This document shows, piece by piece, positions 42,894 to 53,045 of a DNA stretch of 64,000 nucleotides (position 1 is its first letter; every line of letters begins with the position of its first letter). The stretch covers positions 186,001 through 250,000 of the forward strand of contig NZ_KB850055.1 in assembly GCF_000369505.1 (NCBI RefSeq), given 5' to 3'. Below the pieces are notes generated by a model. The model had not been told where the DNA came from and made no database searches. It worked only from the letters and a program-made list of their open reading frames with translations. The DNA comes from Acinetobacter sp. NIPH 298 (GTDB lineage: Bacteria > Pseudomonadota > Gammaproteobacteria > Pseudomonadales > Moraxellaceae). Both the position numbers and the translations under genes were made by a program.

Positions 42894-44906
42894 ATGAATA
42901 ATTCAAATGCGACACAAATGGATATTTTGAATAAAGCAATTATTCAGCAAACCTTTTATAAACTACTGCCGCAACATGCATTTAAAAACCCTGTGATGGC
43001 GTGTGTATGGGTGGGGACTGTTTTAACCATTATTGCAACTTTAATGGGAAGTACTAGTTTAGGCTTTGGTCTATTGCTGACTTTGATTTTATTGGTGACG
43101 GTGTTATTTGCTAATTATGCAGAAGCTGTTGCAGAGGCCAAAGGACGGGGGCAAGCCGCTTCATTGCGTCAAGCTCGTGAGAATTTAACTGCAAATCGAA
43201 TCGCAGACCTCAATGCGACCCCACATGTCATATCTGCAAATTTACTTAAAAAAGATGATTTAGTCGTGGTCAAGGCCGGTGAAATTGTGCCTGCTGATGG
43301 AGAAATTATCCGAGGTTTCGCCACCATTAATGAATCAGCCGTAACTGGTGAATCTGCGCCTGTACTCCGTGAAGCAGATACTGATCGTTCAGGGGTGATC
43401 GGAGGAACGAAGGTATTGTCTGATCAAATTATTATTCGAGTTAGTAATGAAGCTGGTCATAGCTTTCTAGATCGAATGATTGCTTTGGTCGAAGGTGCCA
43501 ACCGTCAGAAAACACCGAATGAAATAGCACTGAGTATCTTGCTCAACATTATGACAATAACTTTTGTGGTGGTGGTTGCAACACTACCGTTCATTGGTTC
43601 AATGGTGGGAATCAAGATTAGTCTTGTGTTGTTGATTGCTTTGTTGGTGTGTTTGATTCCGACGACGATTGGTGGATTATTGCCTGCAATTGGGATTGCA
43701 GGGATGAATCGCGCATTAAAAGCCAATGTATTGGCAAAGTCAGGAAAAGCGGTTGAGGTGGCAGGCGATATTGATGTGTTGCTGTTAGATAAAACTGGCA
43801 CGATTACCTATGGCGACCGTCAAGCAACCGCATTTTATCCACTCAAGGGTGTTGCGATTCAAAACTTACGTCAAGCCGCAGTATTATCATCTTTAGCTGA
43901 TCCAACGCCTGAAGGTAAGTCGATTGTTAAATTGGCACAAGAACAAGGTGAGCAGGTTCATTCTTCTGAGATTGAAATGCAGTTTATTCCCTTTAGTGCT
44001 CAGACGCGTATTTCAGGTGTGGACTTGGCAGAAAATCGCCAGATTCGTAAGGGATCTTATGATGCAATTATTCAATTACCTTATCAAAATCAAACGATTC
44101 AAGCTGAGTTAAAGCAAGTCGTCGAAACAGTTGCTCGTAAAGGTGCAACACCTTTGGTGGTGATTGATCGTGAAATGATCCTCGGTGTGATTGAGTTGTC
44201 TGATGTGATCAAGCCTGGGATTAAAGAGCGTTTTGCTTTGCTACGTGAGATGGGCATTAAAACCATTATGGTGACCGGGGATAATCCTTTAACTGCCGCC
44301 GCAATTGCTGCTGAAGCTGGGGTTGACGACTATATTGCCGAAGCGAAACCAGAAGATAAGCTGAACTGTATTCGTAAAGAGCAAGCTGCTGGTAAGTTAG
44401 TGGCCATGGTGGGGGATGGTACCAATGATGCACCTGCTTTGGCGCAAGCCGATATTGGTTTAGCAATGAATTCAGGTACGCAAGCCGCTAAAGAAGCTGG
44501 CAATATGGTGGACTTGGATTCTGATCCGACCAAGCTGTTAGATGTGGTTGAAATTGGTAAGCAACAATTGATCACGCGTGGTGCGTTAACCACATTCTCT
44601 TTGGCAAACGATGTATCTAAATACTTCGTTATCTTGCCTGCATTGTTCGCCGTGGCAATCCCTCAACTTGAAGTGCTCAACATTTTACAATTGAGTAGTC
44701 CAAGCAGTGCCGTTATTTCTGCTTTGATCTTTAATGCACTCATTATTCCAATGTTGATTCCACTTGCACTCAAAGGGGTGCAATTCAAGCCAGCAAGTGC
44801 TTTGCAATTACTCCGTCGTAATATGCTGATTTATGGTGTCGGTGGGGTGGTATTTCCATTCATTGCAATCAAGCTGATTGATCTTGTTGTTTCGTTGTGG
44901 ATTTAG
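42894..44906 (+). CDS. kdpB: Potassium-transporting P-type ATPase subunit B
   Basis: A 670-residue P-type ATPase: TGESAPV (A domain), [20 protein letters not shown] in the membrane, phosphorylation site DKTGTITYG (Asp299), KGAT (nucleotide-binding), [14 protein letters not shown] and [15 protein letters not shown]. It hydrolyses ATP to drive K+ import through KdpA. GGAG precedes its ATG; the gap after kdpA is 13 bases, so translation is coupled in the operon. Confidence 0.97.
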   Translation: MNNSNATQMDILNKAIIQQTFYKLLPQHAFKNPVMACVWVGTVLTIIATLMGSTSLGFGLLLTLILLVTVLFANYAEAVAEAKGRGQAASLRQARENLTANRIADLNATPHVISANLLKKDDLVVVKAGEIVPADGEIIRGFATINESAVTGESAPVLREADTDRSGVIGGTKVLSDQIIIRVSNEAGHSFLDRMIALVEGANRQKTPNEIALSILLNIMTITFVVVVATLPFIGSMVGIKISLVLLIALLVCLIPTTIGGLLPAIGIAGMNRALKANVLAKSGKAVEVAGDIDVLLLDKTGTITYGDRQATAFYPLKGVAIQNLRQAAVLSSLADPTPEGKSIVKLAQEQGEQVHSSEIEMQFIPFSAQTRISGVDLAENRQIRKGSYDAIIQLPYQNQTIQAELKQVVETVARKGATPLVVIDREMILGVIELSDVIKPGIKERFALLREMGIKTIMVTGDNPLTAAAIAAEAGVDDYIAEAKPEDKLNCIRKEQAAGKLVAMVGDGTNDAPALAQADIGLAMNSGTQAAKEAGNMVDLDSDPTKLLDVVEIGKQQLITRGALTTFSLANDVSKYFVILPALFAVAIPQLEVLNILQLSSPSSAVISALIFNALIIPMLIPLALKGVQFKPASALQLLRRNMLIYGVGGVVFPFIAIKLIDLVVSLWI

Positions 44907-44915
44907 GAGTGTGAA

Positions 44916-45527
44916 ATGAATACATTAGAAAAACTTCCATCAATGATTGAGTCTCAGTCGTTACTCCGTCCTAGCCTTGGTTTGATTATGGTTGGATTCC
45001 TGATTGCTGGTGCGCTGTATTGCAGTGTGAGTGTCTCGATTGCACAGCTCATATTTCCAACGCAGGCGAATGGTAGTTTAATTACTACGAATGGTAAAAT
45101 TGTAGGGTCAAGCTTGGTTGGACAGTCCTTTGTGAGTGATCACTATTTTCACGCTCGCCCTAGTGCTATTGACTATGATGCGTTTGCGGTTGGGGGAAGT
45201 AATCTGGCTGTTTCAAATCCTGAATTACATCGGCAAATAAAAGAAAGAACAGCCCAGTTTGCGCAACACAATCATACGACGGCAGAGCAAGTGCCGAATG
45301 AGATGATCACTGCTTCGGGAAGTGGGATTGATCCTGATATCTCACCTGAGAGTGCGTTATTACAGGTCAAACGTGTGGCTGAACAACACCATTTAGCTGA
45401 GCAACAGGTTACTAATCTGGTCAAACAACATATTCAACCTGCTCAATGGGGGATATATGGGCAAGCACGAGTGAATGTACTTCAGCTAAACTTGGCATTA
45501 GATCAATTATCTTCTACACCACGTTGA
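44916..45527 (+). CDS. kdpC: Potassium-transporting ATPase subunit C
   Basis: A 203-residue protein with one N-terminal membrane helix (about 18-42, GLIMVGFLIAGALYCSVSVSIAQL) and a conserved periplasmic domain: GSLITTNGKIVGSSLVGQSFVSDHYFHARPSA, ASGSGIDPDISPESALLQVKRVAE, and a C-terminal NVLQLNLALDQL. KdpC is an accessory subunit required for assembly and for K+ affinity of the pump. AGGAG precedes the ATG; ten bases after kdpB. Confidence 0.95.
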   Translation: MNTLEKLPSMIESQSLLRPSLGLIMVGFLIAGALYCSVSVSIAQLIFPTQANGSLITTNGKIVGSSLVGQSFVSDHYFHARPSAIDYDAFAVGGSNLAVSNPELHRQIKERTAQFAQHNHTTAEQVPNEMITASGSGIDPDISPESALLQVKRVAEQHHLAEQQVTNLVKQHIQPAQWGIYGQARVNVLQLNLALDQLSSTPR

Positions 45528-45540
45528 TAGAGCGAACGTT

Positions 45541-48192
45541 ATGCAGATCGACCGTAACAATAAAGCTGATGCATGGTTGGCACATAGTCAGCGTGAACAA
45601 TCTGGACGTTTAACCATTTTCTTGGGTGCAGCGCCCGGTGTGGGTAAAACCTATGCCATGTTGACCCGAGCACATGAGTTGATGCAACAAGGTCATCATG
45701 TGGTTGTGGGCGTGGTGGAAACACATGGTCGATCTGATACGGAACGCTTGATTCAGGGGCTTAATGTTATACCAAGGAAGAATGTTGAATATCAGGATCG
45801 AACTTTGGATGAGATGGATCTCGATCACATACTGAGTTTAAAACCTGAAATTGTGTTGGTTGATGAATTGGCACATCGTAATGTACCCAATAGTCGCCAT
45901 GAATATCGTTGGCAAGATGTCAATGAATTACTTGATGCTGGTATTGATGTATATAGCACTTTAAATATCCAGCATCTCGAAAGTTTGAATGATGTGGTCT
46001 ATCAAATCACAGGGATTCGAGTCAGTGAAACAGTTCCCGATGCGTTATTGAAACGTCTGAAAGATATTCGCTTGGTTGATTTGCCCGTTCCAGAATTGTT
46101 GGAACGGATGAATCACGGCAAAATTTATAGAGCAGATGTTGCACCGCATGCTTTGCAAGGTTTTTTTAAGCCAGCACATTTGACTGCGTTACGTGATTTA
46201 GCAATTCAAACTGTCGCTGGACAAGTGGAAATTGATTATCGAGAAAAGTTCGTTGCTCAAGGGCAAATTATTCCGATCCAAAACCATGTCATGCTGGCGA
46301 TTGATGGCTCAGAGTTTTCAGAGGATTTGGTCAGACGAGCGCATCGAATCGCAGAAAGACGGAATGCAACGTGGAGCGTGATGTCGATTCAAAAGAGTCG
46401 ATATCAAGACACGCAAACCTTTGCAGTCACTAAAGCTTTTAATTTGGCACGTAAGTTAGGTGCAGATACTTATTTGCTCTATAGCAATCATATCGCCTCA
46501 AGTATTTTACAAGCGGCTTATGATTATGGCGCATCAAATATTTTACTCGGTAAAAGCCCCAAAAAATCAGTGTGGCAGCGACTGTTTTCAGATCATATTG
46601 CCGATCAACTCTTAGAAAAACAGCATCCTTTTGAGATCACTTTTGTTCAGCCGTTGAAGGATAGGCAGAATGATCATCAACAGCAAGGGGATGCTTCAAG
46701 TAAATCATTTTTCGAGCAAGGTTTCGCTTTTAATCAACGTGAAGTGATTGAAAGTATTTTTATCATTCTCCTTGGGTTTTTTGCTGCGGTCGTGAGTGAC
46801 CGATTTATTGGTTATAGTGATTTAGCTTTAATTTTTATTGTTACCGTACTTTTGGTCGCTATGCGAGCGCGGATGGTGATTACTCTCGCAACGGTATTTA
46901 TTTGTTTTTTACTTTATAACTACTTTTTTATTGACCCTCGCTATACGTTTAGAGTCAGTGCCGAACGTGGTGTGATTACGATTGTGACATTTATCGTCAC
47001 GGCATTATTGGTTGGACGTTTGGCAAATCAGTTACGTGCTCAAGTATTAAGTTTGCGTGCTGCAAATTCAGTTTCCTTACAACTCCAAGAACTGGAAAGG
47101 AAGCTCTCAAGTTGTGTTGATATTGAGCAAGTTTTAAATGTGGCGAAACAACATTTAGAAAGCGCTTTAAATGCAGCAGTTTGGTTAAGAATAGGGACTC
47201 AAGAGTTAGGTGAGACAGCTTCTTTATTGAATAAAAAAGATCAAATCGCAGCAGACTGGACGCAAAAAAATGCTAAACCTTGCGGACGTTTTACTAATAC
47301 ATTGACTCAGTCGGAATGGTGGTTCAATCCAGTTCATTTAGCTGATGGATATGGTGTTATTGCGATTCAATTTAACCAACATCCCCAAACCATCAGCTTT
47401 GAACAACAACGTTTGGCTGAGTTGATGATCGATGATATTGCTCAAACCGTGTCTCGGGTACAGTTGTCATTACAGTTGGAAAACTCTCGGGTCGTGGCTG
47501 AAACTGAAAAGTTACGTTCAGCCTTATTGTCATCTGTTTCGCATGATTTACGCTCACCATTGGCTGCGATGATTGGTTCTGCGGACAGTTTAAAATATTA
47601 TAGTGAGCAGATGTCGGTGTCTGACCGCCACGATTTATTGGATACGATTCATATCGAGGGGGAACGTTTAGATCGTTATATTCAAAACTTACTCGATATG
47701 ACGCGATTGGGTCATCAAGGTTTGACGCTTAGTCGAGCTTGGATTGGGGTGGATGAGTTGATCGGTTCTGCAACCCAACGACTCAAACGTTATCAGCCGA
47801 ATATTAATATTGAAGTGTCTTTTGACGAAGATTTGCCACAACTCTATGTGCATCCTGCTTTGATTGAACAGGCGATTTTCAATGTTTTGGAAAATGCTGC
47901 CAAGTTCTCACCCGATGACATTCCAATTGAAGTAAAGATCCAGCAGCATGAAACTGAACTTCAAATAGATATCGTAGATCAAGGTGTTGGGATTCCTGAA
48001 GATGAGCGAGAGCAAATCTTTGATATGTTCTATACCATGCAACGTGGTGATCGTGGTAAAACTGGAACAGGTTTAGGTCTTGCTATCGTCAAAGCGATTA
48101 TTGGTGCACATATGGGAAGCATTACAGCCCATGCTGGACCATATGGTCAAGGTACCTTAATTCGAATACGATTACCGTTACATCAGGATTAA
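45541..48192 (+). CDS. kdpD: Sensor histidine kinase KdpD
   Basis: An 883-residue sensor: KdpD N-terminal ATP-binding domain (about 20-230, Walker A GAAPGVGKTY), a USP-like domain (about 250-375), four membrane helices (about 398-495, DUF4118), a GAF-like region, then the kinase core with His668 in SVSHDLRSPL and HATPase motifs NVLENAAKFS, DQGVGIP, GTGLGLAIVKAI. It senses low K+ or turgor and phosphorylates KdpE. It follows kdpC by 13 bases, so the regulator is in the pump operon. Confidence 0.96.
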   Translation: MQIDRNNKADAWLAHSQREQSGRLTIFLGAAPGVGKTYAMLTRAHELMQQGHHVVVGVVETHGRSDTERLIQGLNVIPRKNVEYQDRTLDEMDLDHILSLKPEIVLVDELAHRNVPNSRHEYRWQDVNELLDAGIDVYSTLNIQHLESLNDVVYQITGIRVSETVPDALLKRLKDIRLVDLPVPELLERMNHGKIYRADVAPHALQGFFKPAHLTALRDLAIQTVAGQVEIDYREKFVAQGQIIPIQNHVMLAIDGSEFSEDLVRRAHRIAERRNATWSVMSIQKSRYQDTQTFAVTKAFNLARKLGADTYLLYSNHIASSILQAAYDYGASNILLGKSPKKSVWQRLFSDHIADQLLEKQHPFEITFVQPLKDRQNDHQQQGDASSKSFFEQGFAFNQREVIESIFIILLGFFAAVVSDRFIGYSDLALIFIVTVLLVAMRARMVITLATVFICFLLYNYFFIDPRYTFRVSAERGVITIVTFIVTALLVGRLANQLRAQVLSLRAANSVSLQLQELERKLSSCVDIEQVLNVAKQHLESALNAAVWLRIGTQELGETASLLNKKDQIAADWTQKNAKPCGRFTNTLTQSEWWFNPVHLADGYGVIAIQFNQHPQTISFEQQRLAELMIDDIAQTVSRVQLSLQLENSRVVAETEKLRSALLSSVSHDLRSPLAAMIGSADSLKYYSEQMSVSDRHDLLDTIHIEGERLDRYIQNLLDMTRLGHQGLTLSRAWIGVDELIGSATQRLKRYQPNINIEVSFDEDLPQLYVHPALIEQAIFNVLENAAKFSPDDIPIEVKIQQHETELQIDIVDQGVGIPEDEREQIFDMFYTMQRGDRGKTGTGLGLAIVKAIIGAHMGSITAHAGPYGQGTLIRIRLPLHQD

Positions 48193-48202
48193 AATCATTT
48201 GT

Positions 48203-48901
48203 ATGCCACAAACATTTAATCAACAAGCGTCGGTTCTTATTATCGATGACGAACCCCAAATCAGAAAGTTTCTCGATATCGCCTTACGTGCTCAAGGTTA
48301 TCAAGTGCATGTTGCTGAAACTGGTATGAAAGGGTTGGAGACATTAGCAACTCGCGGTGCAGATTTATTGATTTTGGATTTAGGTCTGCCTGATATGGAA
48401 GGGCAAGCTGTTTTAACTGAAATGAGGCAATGGTCCGATATTCCAGTCATTGTTCTTTCAGCACGACCCGATGAAAATCAAAAAATTAAGCTACTGGATG
48501 CGGGTGCCAATGACTATGTGACCAAACCATTTAGTATTCAGGAGTTATGCGCTCGAATCCGTGTATTGTTTCGTAATAAATCACAGCAATCAGAACACAA
48601 TATCATTTTTAATGATGGGCAATTATTTGTCGATGTCGCTGAGCATGTCGTGAAACTTGCTGGTGAGGAAATCGTTTTAACCAAAAAAGAATTTCAGCTT
48701 TTTGCATTGTTGATCCGCCATCAAGGCAAAATAGTGACGCAAAAACAAATTATGAATGAGTTGTGGGGCATCACCCATGAAGAAGATACTCACTATCTCA
48801 GAATTTTACTGAAAAAGCTTAGAACTAAAATTGGTGATTCTGCCGCAACGCCACATTATATTTTTACGATTGCTGGAGTTGGTTTGCGATTTTGCGAATA
48901 G
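48203..48901 (+). CDS. kdpE: Response regulator KdpE
   Basis: A 232-residue OmpR/PhoB-type activator: receiver domain with DDEPQ acidic pocket, phospho-acceptor Asp59 in LILDLGLPD, the conserved Lys in VTKPFSIQEL, and a winged-helix DNA-binding domain (LTKKEFQLFALLIRHQGKIVTQKQIMNELWG ... YLRILLKKLRTKIG). It should bind the TTTACGCA direct repeats before kdpA. Last gene of kdpABCDE; the 146 bases after it lead into the lipoprotein operon without a clear terminator. Confidence 0.96.
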   Translation: MPQTFNQQASVLIIDDEPQIRKFLDIALRAQGYQVHVAETGMKGLETLATRGADLLILDLGLPDMEGQAVLTEMRQWSDIPVIVLSARPDENQKIKLLDAGANDYVTKPFSIQELCARIRVLFRNKSQQSEHNIIFNDGQLFVDVAEHVVKLAGEEIVLTKKEFQLFALLIRHQGKIVTQKQIMNELWGITHEEDTHYLRILLKKLRTKIGDSAATPHYIFTIAGVGLRFCE

Positions 48902-49047
48902 TGTCGATTAAGTCGATCTAATTGATTGGATTATAAAATGATTTGTTCTGATTTAAATGGATGCTTGAATTGTAAATTGTTAGGTGGCTAAACGTTTTTA
49001 AGCTATAATTTTACGGTTTTTTTTATCTTTATTTTGATTGAGCAACA

Positions 49048-49719
49048 ATGAAAAAATTATTAGTGATTACGGCATTTAGTTCTTTAGGCTTAATGGCCTG
49101 TTCAACCACAGAAACATCAAAATCAATTCAAAGCCCACAAGTGACGGCGGCGGTACAACAAATTAAATATAACGGAGCGAAAGTACCTGTTTCGATTGGT
49201 AAGTTTGATAATCGTTCAAGTTATATGAGAGGAATATTCTCGGACAATGTCGATCGTCTTGGTGGACAAGCGAAAACCATTTTAGAAACTCACCTACAGC
49301 AAACTGGTTATTTCTCGGTTTTAAACCGCGATAACTTGTCTGAACTCAAGCAAGAAGTAGGCTATAGCAATACCTCTCAAGCGATCAAAGGCGCGCGTTA
49401 TGTGCTCACGGGTGATGTATCTGAGTTCGGCCGCAAAGAAGTTGGTGATCAGCAATTATTTGGGATTTTGGGACGAGGTAAACAACAAATTGCTTATGCC
49501 AAAGTGAACTTGAATATTGTGGATGTGAAAACATCAGAGATCGTGCATTCAGTGCAGGGTGCGGGCGAATATGCATTGAGCGCGCGCGAAGTACTTGGTT
49601 TTGGTTCTACAGCTTCTTATGACTCAACCTTGAACGGTAAGGTACTTGATTTAGCGGTACGTGAAGCAGTCAACAATTTGGTTACCGATATTCAGAATAA
49701 CCGTTGGACTGCACAATAA
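49048..49719 (+). CDS. CsgG/HfaB-like outer-membrane lipoprotein
   Basis: A 223-residue lipoprotein (LMACSTTETSKS, Cys18). The mature part resembles CsgG/HfaB: VPVSIGKFDNRSSYMRG, LETHLQQTGYFSVLNRDNLSELKQE, ARYVLTGDVSEFGRKE and VNLNIVDVKTSEIVHSVQGAGEY. It is shorter than curli CsgG, and curli genes are absent. First gene of a three-lipoprotein operon whose partners are DUF4810 and GNA1162 proteins, the same trio that occurs in Neisseria (remembered). A -10-like TATAAT lies at 49004-49009. Function unknown; the CsgG fold suggests an oligomeric outer-membrane assembly. Confidence 0.8.
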   Translation: MKKLLVITAFSSLGLMACSTTETSKSIQSPQVTAAVQQIKYNGAKVPVSIGKFDNRSSYMRGIFSDNVDRLGGQAKTILETHLQQTGYFSVLNRDNLSELKQEVGYSNTSQAIKGARYVLTGDVSEFGRKEVGDQQLFGILGRGKQQIAYAKVNLNIVDVKTSEIVHSVQGAGEYALSAREVLGFGSTASYDSTLNGKVLDLAVREAVNNLVTDIQNNRWTAQ

Positions 49720-49737
49720 GACAGGGTCGCTGTAAAA

Positions 49738-50106
49738 ATGAAAAAAATTCTTTTCACCAGTCTGATGAGTATTGGATTGGTTGGCTGTGCTGCTGGACCT
49801 CAACCTTTATACAGTTGGGGGTCTTATACGCAACAGACTTATTTGATGTATAACGCGCCAGAAAAAGCCACACCCAATGCACAAATCATCAAGTTAGAAG
49901 CGGAAATAGAAAAAGCAAAAGCCAAAAATTTGGCTGTTCCACCGGGACTCTATGCGCATTTAGGGTTGTTATTTTTACAACAGAACAATGCGCAAAAAGC
50001 AGTTGAATATTTTCAATTGGAACGACAAGTTTATCCAGAATCAACCGTGTTGATGGATCGTTTGTTGCAGAAAATGAATGCCAATGTAGGATCGACACAG
50101 CTATGA
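49738..50106 (+). CDS. DUF4810 lipoprotein
   Basis: A 122-residue lipoprotein (LVGCAAGP, Cys17). The body begins QPLYSWGSYTQQTYLMY and is mostly two helices with a TPR-like second half (LGLLFLQQNNAQKAVEYFQLERQVYPESTVLMDRLLQKM), which fits DUF4810. It overlaps the next gene by four bases (ATGA) and follows the CsgG-like gene by 18 bases, so the three are translated together. Confidence 0.82.
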   Translation: MKKILFTSLMSIGLVGCAAGPQPLYSWGSYTQQTYLMYNAPEKATPNAQIIKLEAEIEKAKAKNLAVPPGLYAHLGLLFLQQNNAQKAVEYFQLERQVYPESTVLMDRLLQKMNANVGSTQL

Positions 50107-50780
50107 TCAAGACGTTTTTAGTTGCGAGTCTTTTGCTCACAGGTTTGGTGTTTACGGGCTGTGCATCCTCTCCTGCAGTGAATAAAGATATGACTGTGTA
50201 TAAGCAGCATATGCCAAAATCAATTTTGGTGTTACCGCCTGTCAATGATTCCCCTGATGTGAAGGCAACCTATAGCTATTGGCCAACTGTGATCACACCT
50301 GTTGCTGAAGCAGGTTATTACGTCTTTCCAATTTCTGTGGTTGATTCGATGTTTAAAGAGAATGGCGTGACCAATGGTCATGATGCTCAAAGCATTCCGA
50401 CTCAGAAATTACACGAAATTTTTGGTGCTGATGCTGCACTTTATATTCGAATTAAAGAATATGGCTCTAAGTATCAAGTCATCCAAAGTGTTGCGACGGT
50501 CAGTGTAGAGGCAAAGCTGGTTGATTTAAAAACCAATGAGACGCTTTGGACAGGTGAGAAAAAGGCAGTTCAATCAAGTAATAATGGCAATAATGATTTA
50601 CTCACTGCACTTGTTGGGGCATTGGTTGAACAAATTGCGGGTAGTTTAAATGATCGTGCTTATCCTTTAGCAACGATTGTGAATACGCAATTATTTACAC
50701 CGACGCAGCATAATCCGGGTTTGGGCTTGCTCTATGGACCACGATCCCCTCGATATCAACAAGATAGTGTTGTGAAGTAA
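50103..50780 (+). CDS. GNA1162-like (DUF799) lipoprotein
   Basis: A 225-residue lipoprotein (LVFTGCASSP, Cys20). Motifs: KSILVLPPVNDSPDVKATYSYWPTVITPVAEAGYYVFPISVVDSMFKENG, LHEIFGADAALYIRIKEYGSKYQVI and VEAKLVDLKTNETLWTGEKK: the DUF799 family, known in Neisseria as vaccine candidate GNA1162. That protein resembles TolB-N/CsgG-fold domains. Coupled to the DUF4810 gene by ATGA, and ends before a strong terminator. The role of the trio is not established. Confidence 0.85.
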   Translation: MIKTFLVASLLLTGLVFTGCASSPAVNKDMTVYKQHMPKSILVLPPVNDSPDVKATYSYWPTVITPVAEAGYYVFPISVVDSMFKENGVTNGHDAQSIPTQKLHEIFGADAALYIRIKEYGSKYQVIQSVATVSVEAKLVDLKTNETLWTGEKKAVQSSNNGNNDLLTALVGALVEQIAGSLNDRAYPLATIVNTQLFTPTQHNPGLGLLYGPRSPRYQQDSVVK

Positions 50781-50801
50781 TCCATTGTTCATACACATAA
50801 T

Positions 50802-50826
50802 AAAAAGCCTCTGAATGAGGCTTTTT
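50802..50826. terminator. Bidirectional terminator between the lipoprotein operon and the aldehyde dehydrogenase gene
   Basis: AAAAAGCCTC, loop TGAAT, GAGGCTTTTT between convergent genes, with A and T runs on either side. Confidence 0.92.
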
Positions 50827-50837
50827 ATTATTGAAGG

Positions 50838-52298
50838 TTATTTAATATTTGGATCGCCTTTTTTCAAAAAGAAATGCAAAGCGAGTTTTTGTACCCATGT
50901 ACCATAAGGTGGATAAAATAATTGGGTTGGGAAGAATCGATGTCGAATAAAGACTGTTTTTGCATGTGAAAGTTCTCGGAAACCTTCTACACCATGATAT
51001 GTACCCATACCTGAGTTGCCGATCCCACCGAATGGTGCATCATGGTTGACAACATGCCAACCCCAGTCATTGATGGTGACACCGCCAGAGTGAGTCTGTT
51101 TTAAAATGTGATCACGTTCTGTGGCGTCATGAGTAAAGCAATATAAGGCTAATGGACGTTCACCCACTTTAATATAATCAATCGCATCATCTAAGGTGTC
51201 GTAAGCAACAACAGGGAGTACAGGTCCAAACAACTCTTCTTTTAAAATGAGCATCTCTGCTGTGCAGTTCAGTACGATATGCACTGGCATACGGCGCGCA
51301 TCTTTCTCAGTGTCGTAATCACCACACACAATGATTTGAGCACCTTTGGTTTTTGCGTCTTCTAATATTTCTTGAATACGCTTTAAATGCCGGTCATTTA
51401 CAATCGAAGTGTAATTGTCATTATTGTGAATATTGTTGCCATACATCGCCGTGAAATTGGTTTTACATTCCTGCACGAACTGCTCAACTTTTTCTTTAGG
51501 CACGAGCGCATAGTCAGGGGAAACGCAGATCTGACCACAATTGGTGGCTTTACCATGCAAAATACGTTTTGCTGCATCGGCTAATGGATAATTTCGGCTA
51601 ATCAGTGCAGGGGATTTACCACCTAATTCAAGCGTTACAGGCGTTAGGTTTTCTGCAGCTGCGCGCATCACCACACGTCCAATCGCAGGTGAGCCAGTAA
51701 AGACGATGTGGTTAAACGGTAGCGATGTGAAGAGTGATGGATCAGTGATTTCCTCACCAAACACACAGACTTCATCTTCACTAAAAACTTCAGCCAACAT
51801 TCTTTTGAGCATGGCATTGGTGGCTGGGGTAATCTCAGGAAGTTTGATCATGACGCGATTGCCTGCTGCAATCGCTGCAACGAGAGGACCGAGCGCCAAA
51901 TAAACGGGGAAATTCCACGGTACGACAACGCCAACAACCCCTTTGGGCTGGTATTGCACACGTAATCGATTGGATAGGAAAAGTAATTCAGTACTGCGTT
52001 TACTTGGTCGCATCCACTTACGTAAGTGACGAATCGCATGCTCTGCTTCCAATACTGAACCCAGTAAATCCAGTAGTTTGGACTCATCGAGTGAGCGTGA
52101 ACTAAAGTCAGTGTTGATCGCTGTTGCGATCGCATCTTGATAGCGAATGATCTGTTTTTTGAGGTTAAATAATTTGCTGCGACGTGTGTCTAGGTCTGGA
52201 TAGGGTTGAGCATCGAAAGCCGTGCATTGTTGAGTAAAAACAGATTGCATATATTTATCGGCGGATTGACTAGATTCGAGTGAGTGTGGGGAATTCAT
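50838..52298 (-). CDS. Aldehyde dehydrogenase, coniferyl-aldehyde dehydrogenase type
   Basis: A 486-residue NAD(P)+-dependent dehydrogenase with the catalytic Cys258 in ATNCGQICVSP, the general base Glu224 in TLELGGKSP and Asn129 in VVPWNFP. The C-terminal segment (ELSHAKTVFIRHRFFPTQLFYPPYG) and LRKWMRPSKRSTELLFLSN are typical of the group annotated coniferyl aldehyde dehydrogenase (CalB-like), close to fatty aldehyde dehydrogenases. The end of the protein has no membrane anchor, unlike the microsomal form. It could oxidise aldehydes from aromatic or alkane breakdown. It diverges from the PAP2 gene. Confidence 0.85.
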   Translation of the reverse strand: MNSPHSLESSQSADKYMQSVFTQQCTAFDAQPYPDLDTRRSKLFNLKKQIIRYQDAIATAINTDFSSRSLDESKLLDLLGSVLEAEHAIRHLRKWMRPSKRSTELLFLSNRLRVQYQPKGVVGVVVPWNFPVYLALGPLVAAIAAGNRVMIKLPEITPATNAMLKRMLAEVFSEDEVCVFGEEITDPSLFTSLPFNHIVFTGSPAIGRVVMRAAAENLTPVTLELGGKSPALISRNYPLADAAKRILHGKATNCGQICVSPDYALVPKEKVEQFVQECKTNFTAMYGNNIHNNDNYTSIVNDRHLKRIQEILEDAKTKGAQIIVCGDYDTEKDARRMPVHIVLNCTAEMLILKEELFGPVLPVVAYDTLDDAIDYIKVGERPLALYCFTHDATERDHILKQTHSGGVTINDWGWHVVNHDAPFGGIGNSGMGTYHGVEGFRELSHAKTVFIRHRFFPTQLFYPPYGTWVQKLALHFFLKKGDPNIK

Positions 52299-52451
52299 TA
52301 TTGCTCCTTTTATACTTCATTATCTCGATTGTTTAAATATTCTAAAGATTTCGTCTCAATGGCTTGGGTTTGGAGAATCGAATACATCATTCGTTCATCT
52401 TACTGTTGTACAATTATTGGAACTCATTCATTGATCAAAAATAGACTTGAG

Positions 52452-53006
52452 ATGATTTTTGAAAATTTAAACCTTCATTTATTTCATTGTATAAATTCTT
52501 TTGCTTTGAAATATCCGATTTTGGACAAAATAGCGATATTCTTGGCTGATGATTTAAACACAGTCTTTATCAGTTTTCTTGTGTTTTTATTGGTTGTGCA
52601 GTGGAAAATCTACAATGTAGTGTTTGCAAAAACATTGTTCATCGTTCTTATATCGTTGTTATTGTGTGATTTAGTGGATACTTTCTATCATCATCCACGC
52701 CCATTTCAATTTGGGGTGGGACATAAATTGATCGGTCATGGTTCGAGTTCATCCTTTCCGAGTCAGCATACCTTGACGATGGTGATCATTGCATGCTCAT
52801 ATTTGAAGGCTGGATTTAAGCTGATTGGCGGTATCGGCTTAGTTTTGAGTCTCGTGGTTGGATTATCTCGAATTTATGTCGGCGTACATTTCCCATTTGA
52901 TATCGTGGGGGCTTTCTTGATTGGTTTTATGTTGGTGGTAGCTGTCAATTATGGCTTAAAAGAATTGGCAATAAGATTGCGTAAAGCGATACCATTACTG
53001 AATTAA
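52452..53006 (+). CDS. PAP2-family phosphatase, BcrC-like undecaprenyl-diphosphatase
   Basis: A 184-residue membrane protein with five or six helices and the three PAP2 motifs: DTFYHHPRPF (variant of KxxxxxxRP), SSFPSQHT and SRIYVGVHFPFDI. That set matches short BcrC-type undecaprenyl pyrophosphate phosphatases, which recycle the lipid carrier for cell-wall synthesis and give bacitracin tolerance; the substrate is inferred. ATG 52452 begins the conserved region; the open frame extends 56 codons further upstream with unrelated sequence overlapping the aldehyde dehydrogenase start, so that part is rejected. Confidence 0.75.
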   Translation: MIFENLNLHLFHCINSFALKYPILDKIAIFLADDLNTVFISFLVFLLVVQWKIYNVVFAKTLFIVLISLLLCDLVDTFYHHPRPFQFGVGHKLIGHGSSSSFPSQHTLTMVIIACSYLKAGFKLIGGIGLVLSLVVGLSRIYVGVHFPFDIVGAFLIGFMLVVAVNYGLKELAIRLRKAIPLLN

Positions 53007-53014
53007 ATCTAAAG

Positions 53015-53039
53015 AAAAACGGAGCATTGCTCCGTTTTT
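53015..53039. terminator. Bidirectional terminator between PAP2 and HmuY genes
   Basis: AAAAACGGAGC, loop ATT, GCTCCGTTTTT (53015-53039), with a further T, between convergent genes. Confidence 0.92.
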
Positions 53040-53045
53040 TATGGT

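Noticed and set aside
52284..52451. 56-codon N-terminal extension of the PAP2 protein
   Set aside because: It overlaps the start of the opposite-strand aldehyde dehydrogenase gene and has no resemblance to the family; the phosphatase begins at MIFENLN.
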